Shown here: piece after piece, positions 51,753 through 60,798 of the stretch
How the letters are laid out: every line of letters starts with the position of its first letter
Numbering within the stretch: the stretch's first letter is position 1
From: Hephaestia caeni
GTDB taxonomy: Bacteria > Pseudomonadota > Alphaproteobacteria > Sphingomonadales > Sphingomonadaceae
NCBI RefSeq assembly: GCF_003550065.1
Contig: NZ_QXDC01000004.1
Span: 1-64,000, forward strand
Length of the DNA: 64,000 nt
Direction of reading: 5' to 3'
The notes under the pieces: generated by a model
The model's input: the letters and a program-made list of their open reading frames with translations, nothing else
Database searches by the model: none
What the model was told of the DNA's origin: nothing
Position numbers and translations under genes: made by a program

Positions 51753-53300
51753 ATGAAAATGTGGACGCGCACCGCCTTGTCGGCCGCCGCGATGATGGTG
51801 GCGATGCCGGCGATGGCACAGCAGCCCGCGCAGGTTTCGGTCGCGATCGACCTTAATTCGCCCGGCGCGAAAATCGAACCCGCAATCCAGGGCCAGTTCG
51901 CCGAGGATCTCGGCCGCGGCCTCTACGACGGCATCTGGGTCGGCCCCGATTCGAAAATCCCCAACACCAACGGCTATCGCAGCGACGTGATGGCCGCGCT
52001 CGACAAGCTGCATATCCCCGTGATCCGCTGGCCCGGCGGCTGCTTCGCCGATCAATATGACTGGCGCGACGGCATCGGCCCGCGCGAGAAGCGCCCGGTG
52101 CGGATCAACTATACCTGGGGCGGCGTCACCTATGACAACAGCTTCGGCACCAACGAATTCATGGACTATGCCGAACGGCTCGGCGCCGACGCCTATGTCG
52201 CGGGCAACATGGGGTCGATGGCGCCGCGCGACATGCAGCAATGGATCGAATACATGACCGCCGGCGGCAAGTCGACGCTCGCCGAGGAACGCCGCGCCAA
52301 CGGCCGCGACAAGCCGTGGACCAACCTCAAATATTTCGGTGTCGGCAACGAAACCTGGGGCTGCGGCGGCAACATGACCGCCGAGCACGCCGCCAACGAG
52401 CATCGCCGCTATGCCACCTTCGTCCAGCGGCAATCGGAGGGCGGGCCGATCGTGCGCGTCGGCTCGGGCGCCAATGTCGACGATTACCACTGGACCGAAG
52501 TGTTCATGCGCGACGCCGCGCGCACGATGGACGCGCTCAGCCTGCATTATTACACCTTCCCCGGCTCGTGGGAGCATAAGGGGCCCGCGACGGGCTTCGA
52601 CAAGGCCGCCTGGGCCTCGACACTCGTCCACGCGCTGCACATGGACGAACTCGTCACCAAGCATTCGGCGATCATGGACAAATACGATCCCGACAAGCGC
52701 GTCGCGCTCTATGTCGACGAATGGGGCACCTGGTACGATCAGGAACCCGGCTCGCACCCCGGCTTCCTCTATCAGCAGAACAGCCTGCGCGATGCCGAGG
52801 TCGCGGCGCTGACGCTCAACATCTTCCACCGCCACACCGATCGCGTGAAGCTCGCCGCGATCGCGCAGATGGTGAACGTCCTCCAGGCGATGATCCTGAC
52901 CAGGGACGACAAGATGCTGCTGACGCCGACCTATCACGTCTTCGACATGTACGTGCCGTTCCAGGGCGCGACGCCCTATCCCGCCACGGTCGAAGGCCCG
53001 CGCTACAAGCAGGGCGAATACGATCTGCCGATGGTCGACGTCTCCGCCGCCAAAGGCGCCGACGGCAAGCTGTACCTGTCGCTCGTCAACCTCGATCCCG
53101 ATCGCGCCGCGCGGGTGACGACCGGGCTTGGCGGCACCGCCACGGGCCGCATCCTCACCGGCCCCGCGATCGACACGCACAACACGTTCGACGCACCCAA
53201 CACGATCCACCCGGTCGCCTATGCGGGCAAGAACGTGGGCGGCAAGCTGGTGTTCGACCTGCCGGCCAAGTCGGTCGCGGTGGTCGCGGTCACGCAGTGA
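51753..53300 (+). CDS. Secreted GH51 alpha-L-arabinofuranosidase
   Basis: A 515-aa GH51 enzyme with a signal peptide (MKMWTRTALSAAAMMVAMPAMA). Acid/base Glu200 (GVGNETWGCGG) and nucleophile Glu323 (YVDEWGTWY) are intact; RWPGGCFADQYDWRDGIGP is the family signature. It removes alpha-linked arabinofuranose side chains in the periplasm or outside. It is first in an operon of three exported hydrolases and complements the cytoplasmic GH51. Confidence 0.92.
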   Translation: MKMWTRTALSAAAMMVAMPAMAQQPAQVSVAIDLNSPGAKIEPAIQGQFAEDLGRGLYDGIWVGPDSKIPNTNGYRSDVMAALDKLHIPVIRWPGGCFADQYDWRDGIGPREKRPVRINYTWGGVTYDNSFGTNEFMDYAERLGADAYVAGNMGSMAPRDMQQWIEYMTAGGKSTLAEERRANGRDKPWTNLKYFGVGNETWGCGGNMTAEHAANEHRRYATFVQRQSEGGPIVRVGSGANVDDYHWTEVFMRDAARTMDALSLHYYTFPGSWEHKGPATGFDKAAWASTLVHALHMDELVTKHSAIMDKYDPDKRVALYVDEWGTWYDQEPGSHPGFLYQQNSLRDAEVAALTLNIFHRHTDRVKLAAIAQMVNVLQAMILTRDDKMLLTPTYHVFDMYVPFQGATPYPATVEGPRYKQGEYDLPMVDVSAAKGADGKLYLSLVNLDPDRAARVTTGLGGTATGRILTGPAIDTHNTFDAPNTIHPVAYAGKNVGGKLVFDLPAKSVAVVAVTQ

Positions 53301-55630
53301 TGCTGTCGCGGCGCGCTTTCCTGGCGTCGGCGAGCGTGGTCGCGCTCGCCGGCCCGGTGGCGGCGCGCACGGCGGTGGCAAGCCCCCGCATCCGCGTCGA
53401 GCCCGTCCCGCTCGACGCGGTGCGGCTCGGCCCCTCGCCGTTCCGCGATGCGGTGGACAAGAATCGCGAATTCCTGCTGTCGCTCGACCCCGACCGTCTG
53501 CTCCACAACTTCCGGGCAAGCGCCGGGCTGAAGCCCAAGGCGCCCGTCTATGGCGGCTGGGAAGCGCGCGGCATCGCCGGCCATTCGCTCGGCCATTACC
53601 TCTCCGCCTGCTCGCTGATGCACGCACAGACCGGCGACGCAGCGGTGCGCGACCGCATCACGCACATCGTCACCGATCTCGCCGAATGCCAGCGCGCGCA
53701 TGGCGACGGCTATATCGGCGGCACCACCGTCGAGCGCGACGGCAAGGTGGTCGACGGCAAGATCGTGTTCGAGGAAATCCGCCGCCACATCATCCGCACC
53801 GGCGGGTTCGATATCAACGGCGGCTGGGTGCCGCTCTACACCTGGCACAAGGTTCATGCCGGGCTGATCGACGCGTACCGGATCGGCAAGATCGCGGCGG
53901 CGCTGCCGGTGATGCTCGCGATGGCGGGCTATCTCGCGACGATCCTCGAAGGCCTCGACGATGCCGAGATGCAGACGCTGCTCGCCTCCGAATATGGCGG
54001 CTTGAACGAAAGCTATGCCGATACCTTCGCGATCACCGGCGACCCACGCTGGCTCCGGCTCGCCGAGCGTATCCACGATCGCAAGATCCTCGATCCCCTC
54101 GCCGCCGAGCACGATCAGCTTTCGGGGCTCCACGCCAACACGCAGATCCCCAAGCTGATCGGCCTCGCCCGTCTCTACGAATTGACCGGCAATCGCGATC
54201 ACCAGACCGCCGCGCGCTTCTTCCGCGACGTGGTGGTCCATCATCACAGCTACGTCATCGGCGGCAATTCGGAACGCGAGCATTTCGGCCCGCCCGACAA
54301 AATCGCCCCCTTCATCACCGAGCGCACCTGTGAGGCGTGCAACAGCTACAACATGCTCAAGCTCACGCGGCATGTGTACGGCTGGGCGCCCGATGCGGCC
54401 CTGTTCGACTATTACGAGCGCGTCCACCTCAATCACATCCTCGCGCACCAGCACCCGGCCACCGGCATGTTCGCCTATTTCATGCCGCTCTCGGCGGGCG
54501 CGCGGCGCACCTGGTCGACCCGCGACGACAGCTTCTGGTGCTGCGTGGGCTCGGGGATGGAGAGCCACTCAAAGCACGGCGATTCGATCTACTGGCACGA
54601 CGCGCGCACGCTCTACGTCAACCTGTTCATCGCCTCGACGCTCGATTGGGACGGCTGGAAACTCGATCTCGCGACGCGCTTTCCGTTCGAGGACGAGGTG
54701 ACGCTTACGGTCGCCAGGCCCGGCAAGACGCGCGCCCTCGCGCTCCGCCTTCCCGGCTGGGCGAAAGACCCGATGATCGCGATCAACGATGTCGCCACCC
54801 CGATCGAGCGCCGCGACGGCTATGCGCTGCTCGATCGCCGCTGGCGTGCGGGCGATCGGATCACGCTGACGTTGCCGATGGCGCTCAAGGCCGAACCCAC
54901 GCCAGACGATCCAACGATCGTCGCCTATACCCACGGCCCCGTCGTCCTCGCCGCCGATCTCGGCCCCGCGAACGCCCCTTTCGACGCCCTCCCCCCAACG
55001 CTCGTCGCCGCCGATGCCGGCGCAGCGCTCACGCCGCTGGACGCCACCGCACACCGCTTCCGCATGGCGGATGCGAAGCCCGAGCCCGCCACGCTTGTCC
55101 CCTTCTTCGCGCAATACGACCGCCGCACCGCGGTTTATTTCCCCACCTTCACCGCCGATCGCTGGGCGAAGGAGGAAGCCGCCTTCATCGCCGGGCAGCG
55201 CGCCAGCGCCGCGCTCGCGAAACGCACGGTCGATGTCATCCAGCTTGGCGAACAGCAGCCCGAACAGGATCACGGCTTCGCCTCCAACCAGAGTGATCTT
55301 CTTTCGTGGGACGGACGCGCCGGGCGGCAGGCGTGGTGGGGCGTCGGCAACTGGCTCGAATTCGACCTCGCCGTCCGCCCCGGCCCGATGGCGATGCGCG
55401 TGCTCTATTGGGGCGAGGAGACCAACAAGGATTTCGTCATCCTGATCGACGGCGTGCAAATCGCCGAGGAACGCCGTGCCGAGCCGCCGGTGAAGGCGTT
55501 CGTCGCCAAGGATTATGCGATCCCGCCCGATCTCACGCGCGGCAAGGCCAAGGTCCGCGTTCGCATCGAAACGCGCGGCACCGATGCGCCGGTCTATGAA
55601 GTGCGGATGATCGAAAGCGAGGCCCGCTGA
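53300..55630 (+). CDS. Exported GH127/GH146-type beta-L-arabinofuranosidase (DUF1680)
   Basis: A 776-aa protein of the DUF1680 superfamily. The E-x-C and CC zinc/catalytic residues are Glu345, Cys347 (EACNSYNMLKL) and Cys414-Cys415 (FWCCVGSGMESHS), as in characterised cysteine-nucleophile beta-L-arabinofuranosidases. GWEARGIAGHSLGHYLSAC is typical of the barrel start. The N-terminus (MLSRRAFLASASVVALAG) is a Tat-like signal. ATG 53300 overlaps the previous stop (TGATG). It would remove beta-linked L-arabinofuranose, for example from hydroxyproline-linked or decorated arabinans. The C-terminal 150 residues add a beta domain. Confidence 0.85.
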   Translation: MLSRRAFLASASVVALAGPVAARTAVASPRIRVEPVPLDAVRLGPSPFRDAVDKNREFLLSLDPDRLLHNFRASAGLKPKAPVYGGWEARGIAGHSLGHYLSACSLMHAQTGDAAVRDRITHIVTDLAECQRAHGDGYIGGTTVERDGKVVDGKIVFEEIRRHIIRTGGFDINGGWVPLYTWHKVHAGLIDAYRIGKIAAALPVMLAMAGYLATILEGLDDAEMQTLLASEYGGLNESYADTFAITGDPRWLRLAERIHDRKILDPLAAEHDQLSGLHANTQIPKLIGLARLYELTGNRDHQTAARFFRDVVVHHHSYVIGGNSEREHFGPPDKIAPFITERTCEACNSYNMLKLTRHVYGWAPDAALFDYYERVHLNHILAHQHPATGMFAYFMPLSAGARRTWSTRDDSFWCCVGSGMESHSKHGDSIYWHDARTLYVNLFIASTLDWDGWKLDLATRFPFEDEVTLTVARPGKTRALALRLPGWAKDPMIAINDVATPIERRDGYALLDRRWRAGDRITLTLPMALKAEPTPDDPTIVAYTHGPVVLAADLGPANAPFDALPPTLVAADAGAALTPLDATAHRFRMADAKPEPATLVPFFAQYDRRTAVYFPTFTADRWAKEEAAFIAGQRASAALAKRTVDVIQLGEQQPEQDHGFASNQSDLLSWDGRAGRQAWWGVGNWLEFDLAVRPGPMAMRVLYWGEETNKDFVILIDGVQIAEERRAEPPVKAFVAKDYAIPPDLTRGKAKVRVRIETRGTDAPVYEVRMIESEAR

Positions 55631-56979
55631 TGCCCGGCTGGACGCGACGCAGCACGATGGCGGGGCTCGCCGCCGCCGCCACGCTGACGCCCGCCTTCGC
55701 TCGTGCGGCCACCGCGCCCGACTTCCACGATCTCGCGCCACGCCCGCCGATGGGCTGGAACAGTTGGGACAGTTTCGCCGCGACGATCAACGAAGCGCAG
55801 GCGCGCGAAATCGCCGCGATCATGGCCGAAAAGCTGCTGCCGGCGGGCTATGACATCTTCACGGTCGATATCCAGTGGTATGAGCCCGGCGCGACCGGGT
55901 TCGAGTATCGCACCGGGGTCGAACTGGCGATGGACGGCTATGGCCGCCTGCTCCCCGCCCCCAACCGCTTTCCCTCGGCCACAGGCGGCGCCGGCTTCCG
56001 CCCGCTGGCCGATATGGCGCACGCGCTCGGCCTGCGCTTCGGCATCCACCTGATGCGCGGCGTGCCCCGGCTTGCCGCCGATCGCAACCTGCCGATCGCG
56101 GGCACCCGCCACCGCTGCGGCGACATCGCCGATCGCGTCAACGTCTGCTCGTGGAATTCGGACATGTACGGCGTCGATATGAGCAAGCCGGGCGCGCAGG
56201 CCTATTATGACAGCGTGTTCCGGCTGATTGCGTCGTGGGGCGTCGATTTCGTCAAGGTCGACGACATCAGCCGCCCCTATCACCGCAACCAGCCCGAGAT
56301 CGAGGCCGTGCGCCGCGCGATCGACGCATCGGGCCGTCCGATGGTGCTCAGCCTGTCGCCGGGCGAGACACCGCTATCGGCCGCCGATCATGTCGCGGCG
56401 CACGCGAATATGTGGCGGATCAGCGACGATTTCTGGGACGAATGGCCGCTGCTTCTCGCGCAGTTCGAACGGCTCGCGAACTGGGCGCCGCACCGCCGCC
56501 GCGGCGCCTGGCCCGATGCCGATATGCTCCCGCTCGGGCTGCTCGCGCTGGGCGAGCGCCCCACGCGCTTCACGCCCGACGAACAGCGCACGATGATGAC
56601 CTTGTGGGCGATTGCCCGCTCACCACTCATCATGGGCGGCGACCTGCGCGCGCTCGATCCCGCCACGCTGGCGCTGCTCACCAACCCCGGCGTGATCGCC
56701 GTCAATCAGGCGAGCGAGGGCGGCCGCCAGTTGTTCCGCGAGGGCAACCGCGTCGGCTGGGCCGCGCGCGAACCCCGAACCGGCGATATCTATCTCGCGC
56801 TGTTCAACCTCGGCGATGCACCCGAATCCATATCGGCGCCGCTTGCCGGCCTTGGGCTGGGCGAGGGTGCGGCGGTGCGCGATCTCTGGGCCGGGGCACC
56901 GATTGCTACTGTCCGGCGCACGTTCGGGACCACGCTGCCGCCCCACGGCGCGGGCCTCTTTCGCCTGAGCGCCGTATAG
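55630..56979 (+). CDS. Exported GH27-type alpha-galactosidase/beta-L-arabinopyranosidase
   Basis: A 449-aa GH27 enzyme. PRPPMGWNSWDSF opens the barrel. Nucleophile Asp211 (FVKVDDIS) and acid/base near Asp266-267 (ISDDFWDEW) are present. A signal peptide (about 1-26) contains WTRRSTMAGLAAAA. GH27 includes alpha-galactosidases, alpha-N-acetylgalactosaminidases and beta-L-arabinopyranosidases, which share the axial/equatorial pattern; the arabinan context favours the last or an arabinogalactan side-chain galactosidase. ATG overlaps the GH127 stop. Convergent with the carbonic anhydrase-like gene, separated by seven bases. Confidence 0.82.
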   Translation: MPGWTRRSTMAGLAAAATLTPAFARAATAPDFHDLAPRPPMGWNSWDSFAATINEAQAREIAAIMAEKLLPAGYDIFTVDIQWYEPGATGFEYRTGVELAMDGYGRLLPAPNRFPSATGGAGFRPLADMAHALGLRFGIHLMRGVPRLAADRNLPIAGTRHRCGDIADRVNVCSWNSDMYGVDMSKPGAQAYYDSVFRLIASWGVDFVKVDDISRPYHRNQPEIEAVRRAIDASGRPMVLSLSPGETPLSAADHVAAHANMWRISDDFWDEWPLLLAQFERLANWAPHRRRGAWPDADMLPLGLLALGERPTRFTPDEQRTMMTLWAIARSPLIMGGDLRALDPATLALLTNPGVIAVNQASEGGRQLFREGNRVGWAAREPRTGDIYLALFNLGDAPESISAPLAGLGLGEGAAVRDLWAGAPIATVRRTFGTTLPPHGAGLFRLSAV

Positions 56980-56986
56980 ACCGCCG

Positions 56987-57517
56987 TCAATCTATCCGCC
57001 GCAAGTCCCCGGAGAAATGCCGCTGACGCGCCACATAGTGATCGGCCCCGCCCTTGAGTTGGGCGATCATCTCGGGCGTCAGTTCGCGCACCGCGCGTGC
57101 GGGCGCACCGACGATCAGGCTGCGCGGCGGGAAGGTCTTGCCCTCGGTCACCAGCGCGCCGGCGCCGATCAGGCTATCCTCGCCGATCACGGCCCCGTTG
57201 AGCACGGTCGCGCCCATCCCGACCAGCACCCGGTCGCCGATCGTGCAGCCGTGCAGGATCGCGTGATGGCCGATCGTGCAATCTTCCCCCAGCGTCAACG
57301 GAAAGCCGGGATCCGAATGGAGCATCGCGCCTTCCTGCACATTGGTGCGATCGCCGACGACGATCGCGGTATTGTCCGCCCGGATGACGGCGCCGAACCA
57401 GATCCCGACCTCGCGCCCCAATTGCACATCGCCGATCAGGTCCGCCGAGGGCGCCACCCAGCTCGACCCGTCGGCGGGAAGCTGCGGCGCTTTGGCATCG
57501 ATTTCATACAGCGGCAT
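56987..57517 (-). CDS. Gamma-carbonic-anhydrase-like hexapeptide-repeat protein
   Basis: A 176-aa left-handed beta-helix protein with repeated hexapeptides (VGDRTNV, LGEDCTIGHHAILHG, IGDRVLVGMGATVLNG). Candidate metal histidines are His67 (MLHSD), His84/85 and His89. It belongs to the YrdA/PaaY gamma-CA group found next to core genes in many proteobacteria; carbonic anhydrase activity is known for some and absent in others. Terminator signals are not evident. Confidence 0.85.
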   Translation of the reverse strand: MPLYEIDAKAPQLPADGSSWVAPSADLIGDVQLGREVGIWFGAVIRADNTAIVVGDRTNVQEGAMLHSDPGFPLTLGEDCTIGHHAILHGCTIGDRVLVGMGATVLNGAVIGEDSLIGAGALVTEGKTFPPRSLIVGAPARAVRELTPEMIAQLKGGADHYVARQRHFSGDLRRID

Positions 57518-57542
57518 CGCGGGCCTCCCTGTCGCAAAAGAC

Positions 57543-57619
57543 TGGTGCCCCCGAGAGGACTCGAACCTCTGGCCTGCGGTTTAGGAAACCGTCGCTCTAT
57601 CCTGCTGAGCTACGGGGGC
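57543..57619 (-). tRNA. tRNA-Arg (CCT anticodon)
   Basis: A complete cloverleaf on the minus strand: acceptor GCCCCCG/CGGGGGC, D arm GCTC/GAGC, anticodon loop TTCCTAA with CCT, and T arm AGAGG-TTCGAGT-CCTCT. The CCA end is encoded (57543-57545). It reads AGG codons. No integrase lies nearby. Confidence 0.95.
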
Positions 57620-57654
57620 GCCGGCCGGTCTGGTAATGGTGGGCGAACCTGCGG

Positions 57655-58083
57655 TCAATTGCGGGCACCGGGCGGAATGATCGGGAACGGCAACGGCGCG
57701 ACCGGAACGCCATCCTCGACGAGCGCCTTCGCTTCGGCAGGCGTCGCCTGGCCGTGGATCGTCGCCTGCGCTTCCTCGCCGTCGTGCATCGCGCGGGCGC
57801 GATCGGCGAACGAGCGCCCTACCCATTCCGAGCCCTCGAGCGCCTTTTCCTGCGCCGCCGCCAGCGCCGCGAGCGCGGCCTTCATCTCTGCGGGCGCGGC
57901 ACCGCCGGTACGATTGCCCTTGGCGGCGACGTTGGGCGCCATCAGCGCCTTTTCCACGCCCGCATCGCCGCAGATCGGGCATGCCACCAGATTGCGCGCA
58001 CGCTGATCGTCATAATCGGCGGACGAGCCGAACCACGCCTCGAAGACATGGCCGGTCGCGCAGCGCAGGTCGAAGACGATCAT
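57655..58083 (-). CDS. DUF1178 family protein
   Basis: A 142-aa conserved alphaproteobacterial protein beginning MIVFDLRCATGHVFEAWF. It has Cys8 and a CPIC pair (about 35-38), suggesting a small zinc ribbon. WVGRSFADRARAMHDGE is the other conserved block. Function is unknown. Its ATG overlaps the nitrilase stop by four bases, and it ends the comF-grxC-nitrilase operon. Confidence 0.85.
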   Translation of the reverse strand: MIVFDLRCATGHVFEAWFGSSADYDDQRARNLVACPICGDAGVEKALMAPNVAAKGNRTGGAAPAEMKAALAALAAAQEKALEGSEWVGRSFADRARAMHDGEEAQATIHGQATPAEAKALVEDGVPVAPLPFPIIPPGARN

Positions 58084-58901
58084 GCCAGCGTCACCTCGGG
58101 GATAGCGCGGCGATGCGCGATCACCGGGATGCGCGCGCGCACCGCCTCGATCGCCGCCGGATCGATCTCGACCATGCCGAGCCCCGCTGCCTCGCCCATG
58201 TCGAGCAGCACCTCGCCCCACGGATCGATCACCAGCGAATGACCATAGGTTGCCCGGCCATCCTCGTGGATACCGGTCTGCGCGGCAGCGACGACATAGG
58301 CCGCCGATTCGATCGCGCGGGCGCGCAGCAGGATATGCCAGTGCGCCGCGCCCGTCGGCCGGGTGAAGGCGGCGGGCACCGCGAGCACGCGCGCGCCGGC
58401 CGCGCTCAATGCCTGATAGAGCGCCGGAAACCGCAGGTCGTAACAGATCGAGAGACCAAGCGGCCCGGCCGGTGTCTCGGCCACCACCGCCGTCTCGCCA
58501 CCGGCAAACGCCGCCGATTCGCGCCAGCTCTCGCCGGTCGGCAGATCGACGTCGAACAGATGGAGCTTGTCGTAGCGCGCGCGGATCGCGCCATGATCGT
58601 CGATCACGAAACCGCGATTGGCGAGCCGCCCGTCGTCGCGCCGGAGCGCGAGCGAGCCTAGATGCACCCATATCCCATGCCGCGCCGCCGCCTCGCGCAC
58701 CGCGGCGAGCACGCGATCGTCCGCCTCGGTCGCGATCTGCGTGTGCCCCCGCGCGCGATCACGATCGAGCAGCCCAGACATTTCTGGGGTGAACACCATC
58801 GCCACCCCATCGCCGGCCGCACGCTCGATCGCGTCGACGATCGTGCCGGCGTTGGCCGCGGGATCGATCCCGCTCGTCATCTGGAGCAGCGCGAGCTTCA
58901 T
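58080..58901 (-). CDS. Carbon-nitrogen hydrolase (Nit/omega-amidase-like)
   Basis: A 273-aa nitrilase-superfamily amidase. The Glu40 (FTPEMSG), Lys112 (YDKLHLFD) and Cys153 (LSICYDLRFP) triad is complete, and the YDKLHLFDVDLP segment places it in the Nit branch that repairs deaminated glutathione or hydrolyses 2-oxoglutaramate. Its position next to glutaredoxin fits a glutathione-repair role. Start and stop overlap its neighbours. Confidence 0.88.
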   Translation of the reverse strand: MKLALLQMTSGIDPAANAGTIVDAIERAAGDGVAMVFTPEMSGLLDRDRARGHTQIATEADDRVLAAVREAAARHGIWVHLGSLALRRDDGRLANRGFVIDDHGAIRARYDKLHLFDVDLPTGESWRESAAFAGGETAVVAETPAGPLGLSICYDLRFPALYQALSAAGARVLAVPAAFTRPTGAAHWHILLRARAIESAAYVVAAAQTGIHEDGRATYGHSLVIDPWGEVLLDMGEAAGLGMVEIDPAAIEAVRARIPVIAHRRAIPEVTLA

Positions 58902-59155
58902 CGGCCCAGCAGCGCGTCCAGCCGCCCGGCACGCTCGGCCTCGGCAAGGTCGTCCGAACCGCCGATATACGCGCCGTTGATGAAGATCTGCGGCACCGTC
59001 ATCCGCCCGCCCGCGCGCTCGATCATCTCGGCGCGCTTCGGCCCGCCCATCGTGATATCGGTTTCCTCATAGGCGACGCCCTTGTCGTCGAGCAGCCGCT
59101 TGGCGCGCGCGCAATAGCCGCAGAATGCCTTGGTGTAGATTTCGACCTTTGCCAT
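58898..59155 (-). CDS. grxC: Glutaredoxin 3
   Basis: An 85-aa glutaredoxin with the dithiol active site CGYC (residues 12-15) in AFCGYCARAKRLL, the cis-proline MTVPQIFING and the GG-DD segment IGGSDDLA. It reduces disulfides with glutathione in the cytoplasm. It overlaps the nitrilase gene by four bases; the ComF gene is 32 bp upstream. Confidence 0.93.
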   Translation of the reverse strand: MAKVEIYTKAFCGYCARAKRLLDDKGVAYEETDITMGGPKRAEMIERAGGRMTVPQIFINGAYIGGSDDLAEAERAGRLDALLGR

Positions 59156-59187
59156 GCCTTCCGAGGTGTGGCGCGATCGGGCGCTTG

Positions 59188-59904
59188 TCAATCGTGCGGT
59201 TCGCCCGCGAGCACGCGCGCCCAGCACAAGACGGTCACCCGTGCCGCCCCGGCCTTGCGCAAAGCGCGGGTACAGGCGTCGGCCGTGGCGCCGCTGGTAT
59301 GAACGTCGTCGATCAGGACGATGCGCTTGCCGCCAAGCGCCGCCGTCGCACGACCGGCGACCTCAAAGGCACCCGCTACCGTCTTCGCGCGGGCACGCGG
59401 CCCCATGCCACGCAATGGCGGCGTCCTACGCCGACGCACGAGCAGCGTCGGATCGCTCGCCACCCCGCTCGCCTTTGCGAGCGCGGCCGCGATCAGCGCC
59501 GCCTGGTTGAACCCGCGCGACCACAGCCGCCAGCGGTGCAGCGGCACCGGCACGAGCAGATCGGCATCGGCGGGCAGCAGCCGCGCCATTGGCCGCGCGA
59601 CCGTCTCGGCAAGCGCGGCACGGCCGCCATATTTGAGCCGCAGCACGACGCGGCGCGCAATCTCGCCATAAGCGACCGCCGCGCGCGCGCCGTCATGGCG
59701 TGGCGGCGAATCGAGGCAGGCGCCGCAACGCGCATTTTCACCGCGATCGAAGGCAAAGGGCTCGCCGCACCCTGCACACCACGGCGGGCCGAGGAAGCGG
59801 AGCTTGCCCCAGCAGGCGCCGCAAAAGCGGTGATCGGCCTCGGCCACCGCCCCGCAGCCGGGGCAACGCGACGGCAGCGCCCACCGCACCCCCCGGCCGA
59901 ACAT
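59188..59904 (-). CDS. comF: ComF-family phosphoribosyltransferase-like protein
   Basis: A 238-aa protein with two N-terminal zinc-type cysteine pairs (CPGCG, CGAC; CAGCGEPF, CGACL) and a C-terminal phosphoribosyltransferase fold with PRPP motif IVLIDDVHTSGAT and the DLLVPVPLHRWRLWSRGFNQ strand. ComF supports uptake of DNA in competence and is also linked to DNA repair. ATG 59904 has GGGGGA nine bases upstream; the earlier ATG at 59922 is too close to its G-run. Divergent from the methyltransferase gene, with only 60 bp for both promoters. Confidence 0.88.
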   Translation of the reverse strand: MFGRGVRWALPSRCPGCGAVAEADHRFCGACWGKLRFLGPPWCAGCGEPFAFDRGENARCGACLDSPPRHDGARAAVAYGEIARRVVLRLKYGGRAALAETVARPMARLLPADADLLVPVPLHRWRLWSRGFNQAALIAAALAKASGVASDPTLLVRRRRTPPLRGMGPRARAKTVAGAFEVAGRATAALGGKRIVLIDDVHTSGATADACTRALRKAGAARVTVLCWARVLAGEPHD

Positions 59905-59964
59905 GCGCGCTATTCCCCCCATGCCCCCTTGTCGCCAAAGCGGCGTGGCGGCACAAGTGCCGCC

Positions 59965-60798
59965 GTGGACCGCCCCGACATCTTCGATCGCCATCGCCGC
60001 CGCTTGCGGCGGGATCGCGCCGCCCCGCATTTCGGCGATTACGATTTCGTGCGGGCACAGATGATCGACGGCATCGCCGAACGACTCGCCTCGGTGAAGC
60101 GACACTTCGACGACGTGCTCGATCTCGGCTGTTTCGACGGCGGCTTCACGCCCGCCAACGCCCGGCGGATCGCCCGCATCGACGCCGGGCGCCACTTCGC
60201 CGCGGCGGCCGGAGGCATCCAGGCCGACGAGGATCGCCTGCCGATCGCCGATGCAAGTGTCGATCTGGTGGTATCGGCAGGCGTGCTCGACAGCGTCAAC
60301 GACGTGCCCGGCGCGCTCACGCTGGCACGGCGCGCGCTGCGCCCGGACGGGCTGTTCCTCGGTGCGTTTCTCGGCGGCGACAGCCTGGCGACGCTGCGCA
60401 GCGTCTTGCTCGATGCCGAAGCGGCGCGCCCGGCGGCGCGCACGCATCCGCGCATCGACGTCCGTTCAGCGGGCGACCTGCTGGTCCGCGCAGGCTTCGC
60501 GCTGCCGGTTGCGGACACCGAGACGCTGACGGTGCGCTATCGCGACATCTTCAGCCTGCTGCGCGACCTGCGCGGGATGGCCGCGACCAGCTTGTTGCCC
60601 GATCCCACCGCGCTCGGTCGCGACACGCTTGCCCGCGCCGCCGCGCTGTTCGCCGAACGCGCCGATAGCGACGGCCGCACCGCCGAACGTTTCGACATCA
60701 TCGCGCTGACCGGTTGGGCACCGGCGCCCTCGCAACCCAAGCCCGCGCGGCGCGGCAGCGCCACGGCGTCGCTTGCAGCGGTGCTCAAGTCGCGCTGA
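59965..60798 (+). CDS. SAM-dependent methyltransferase-fold protein (NDUFAF5/BioC-like)
   Basis: A 277-aa methyltransferase-fold protein. The SAM motif I region is VLDLGCFDGGFTPA, with DLVVSAGVLDSVNDVPGAL as the post-I block. The order and the opening IFDRHRRRLRRDRAAPHF resemble NDUFAF5, an assembly factor for respiratory complex I in alphaproteobacteria-derived lineages. GTG 59965 is chosen because it sits directly before the conserved IFDR. Its 3' end overlaps the convergent mutT gene by 14 bp. Confidence 0.8.
   Translation: MDRPDIFDRHRRRLRRDRAAPHFGDYDFVRAQMIDGIAERLASVKRHFDDVLDLGCFDGGFTPANARRIARIDAGRHFAAAAGGIQADEDRLPIADASVDLVVSAGVLDSVNDVPGALTLARRALRPDGLFLGAFLGGDSLATLRSVLLDAEAARPAARTHPRIDVRSAGDLLVRAGFALPVADTETLTVRYRDIFSLLRDLRGMAATSLLPDPTALGRDTLARAAALFAERADSDGRTAERFDIIALTGWAPAPSQPKPARRGSATASLAAVLKSR

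Noticed and set aside
57543..57619. tRNA-Arg as the integration target of the island
   Set aside because: The tRNA is about 40 kb from the island's right side, with core and catabolic genes in between and no repeat of its 3' end near the integrase.
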